A stretch of DNA of 64,000 bases from Paenibacillus monticola (GTDB lineage Bacteria > Bacillota > Bacilli > Paenibacillales > Paenibacillaceae), in NCBI RefSeq assembly GCF_009664975.1, contig NZ_WJXB01000010.1:124001-188000 (forward strand), written 5' to 3'. Positions 63,914 to 64,000 of the stretch are shown here, piece by piece. Position 1 is the first letter of the stretch. Each line of letters starts with the position of its first letter. The notes beneath the pieces were generated by a model. That model did not search any database and was not told the DNA's origin. It was given only the letters and a program-made list of their open reading frames with translations. The translations under genes were made by a program, and so were the position numbers.

Positions 63914-64000
63914 TCAGCTTGGCCAGACATCCTCATAGCGGTAACCTGTCAAATTTTCGACTACAGCCTTAGTTTCCGGAGTAACATCCTTTTTGGAGCC
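63914..64000 (-). CDS. C-terminal end of an unidentified gene
   Basis: 28 codons before a TGA at 63914-63916, ending GYRYEDVWPS. The frame continues beyond the window. It is 33 nt upstream of the uxuA start in the same direction, so likely a co-transcribed hexuronate-pathway gene; identity cannot be judged from the tail. Confidence 0.6.
   Translation of the reverse strand, partial: GSKKDVTPETKAVVENLTGYRYEDVWPS

Overview
The window looks like chromosomal DNA of a spore-forming, low-to-mid-GC Firmicute, most probably a Paenibacillus. The basis is a gene order matching the Bacillus subtilis dnaG-to-hrcA neighbourhood: dnaG, yqxD, glyS/glyQ behind a T-box, recO, yqzL, era, cdd, dgkA, ybeY, pgpH, phoH, yqfD, yqfC, floA, nfeD, yqeY, rpsU, then yqeW, mtaB, rsmE, prmA, dnaJ, dnaK, grpE, hrcA. 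It also carries sporulation genes (yqfC/yqfD) and many purine-rich Shine-Dalgarno sites with GTG and TTG starts. The genus is an inference from gene order and style, not from a marker gene. Almost every gene is on the minus strand; only the yqeW-type transporter and one GntR regulator are on the plus strand.

Layout. 1-19.2 kb is the conserved core: primase (cut at the window edge), glycyl-tRNA synthetase, DNA repair (RecO), ribosome and rRNA maturation (Era, YbeY, S21), cytidine deaminase, undecaprenol/diacylglycerol kinase, c-di-AMP phosphodiesterase PgpH, PhoH, sporulation proteins, the flotillin FloA with its NfeD partner, and a HIT hydrolase. 20-35.6 kb carries sbcD-sbcC and addB-addA (double-strand end processing), an RlmI-type methyltransferase and a Na/Pi-type transporter. 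35.6-41.9 kb holds a three-gene ECF transporter, a secreted protein with about eight bacterial Ig-like repeats, and a Nudix hydrolase. 42-46 kb returns to conserved genes (mtaB, rsmE, prmA) with an S2P-type protease. 46-56.5 kb is accessory: Tag glycosylase, a soluble PAS chemoreceptor, an arabinose operon (araD-araB-araA-egsA) with its repressor araR and clear AraR-type operators, and several unknown genes. 56.7-61.7 kb is the hrcA-grpE-dnaK-dnaJ heat-shock operon with a perfect CIRCE. The last part has a GntR/FCD regulator converging on uxuA (hexuronate catabolism) and the tail of one more gene.

No CRISPR array, prophage, insertion sequence or tRNA gene was seen. The most unusual material is non-coding. 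A 65-66 bp leader module ends in the Shine-Dalgarno sequence of cdd (about 2.6 tandem copies), prmA (about 1.4 copies) and hit (1 copy), with a degenerate form at dnaK; base changes between copies keep the predicted stems paired. Three separate intergenic clusters hold tandem hairpins, each cluster built on its own arm motif. A GC-rich block of about 390 bp splits the normally tight cdd-era pair. None of these could be searched against a genome or Rfam here, so novelty is an inference.
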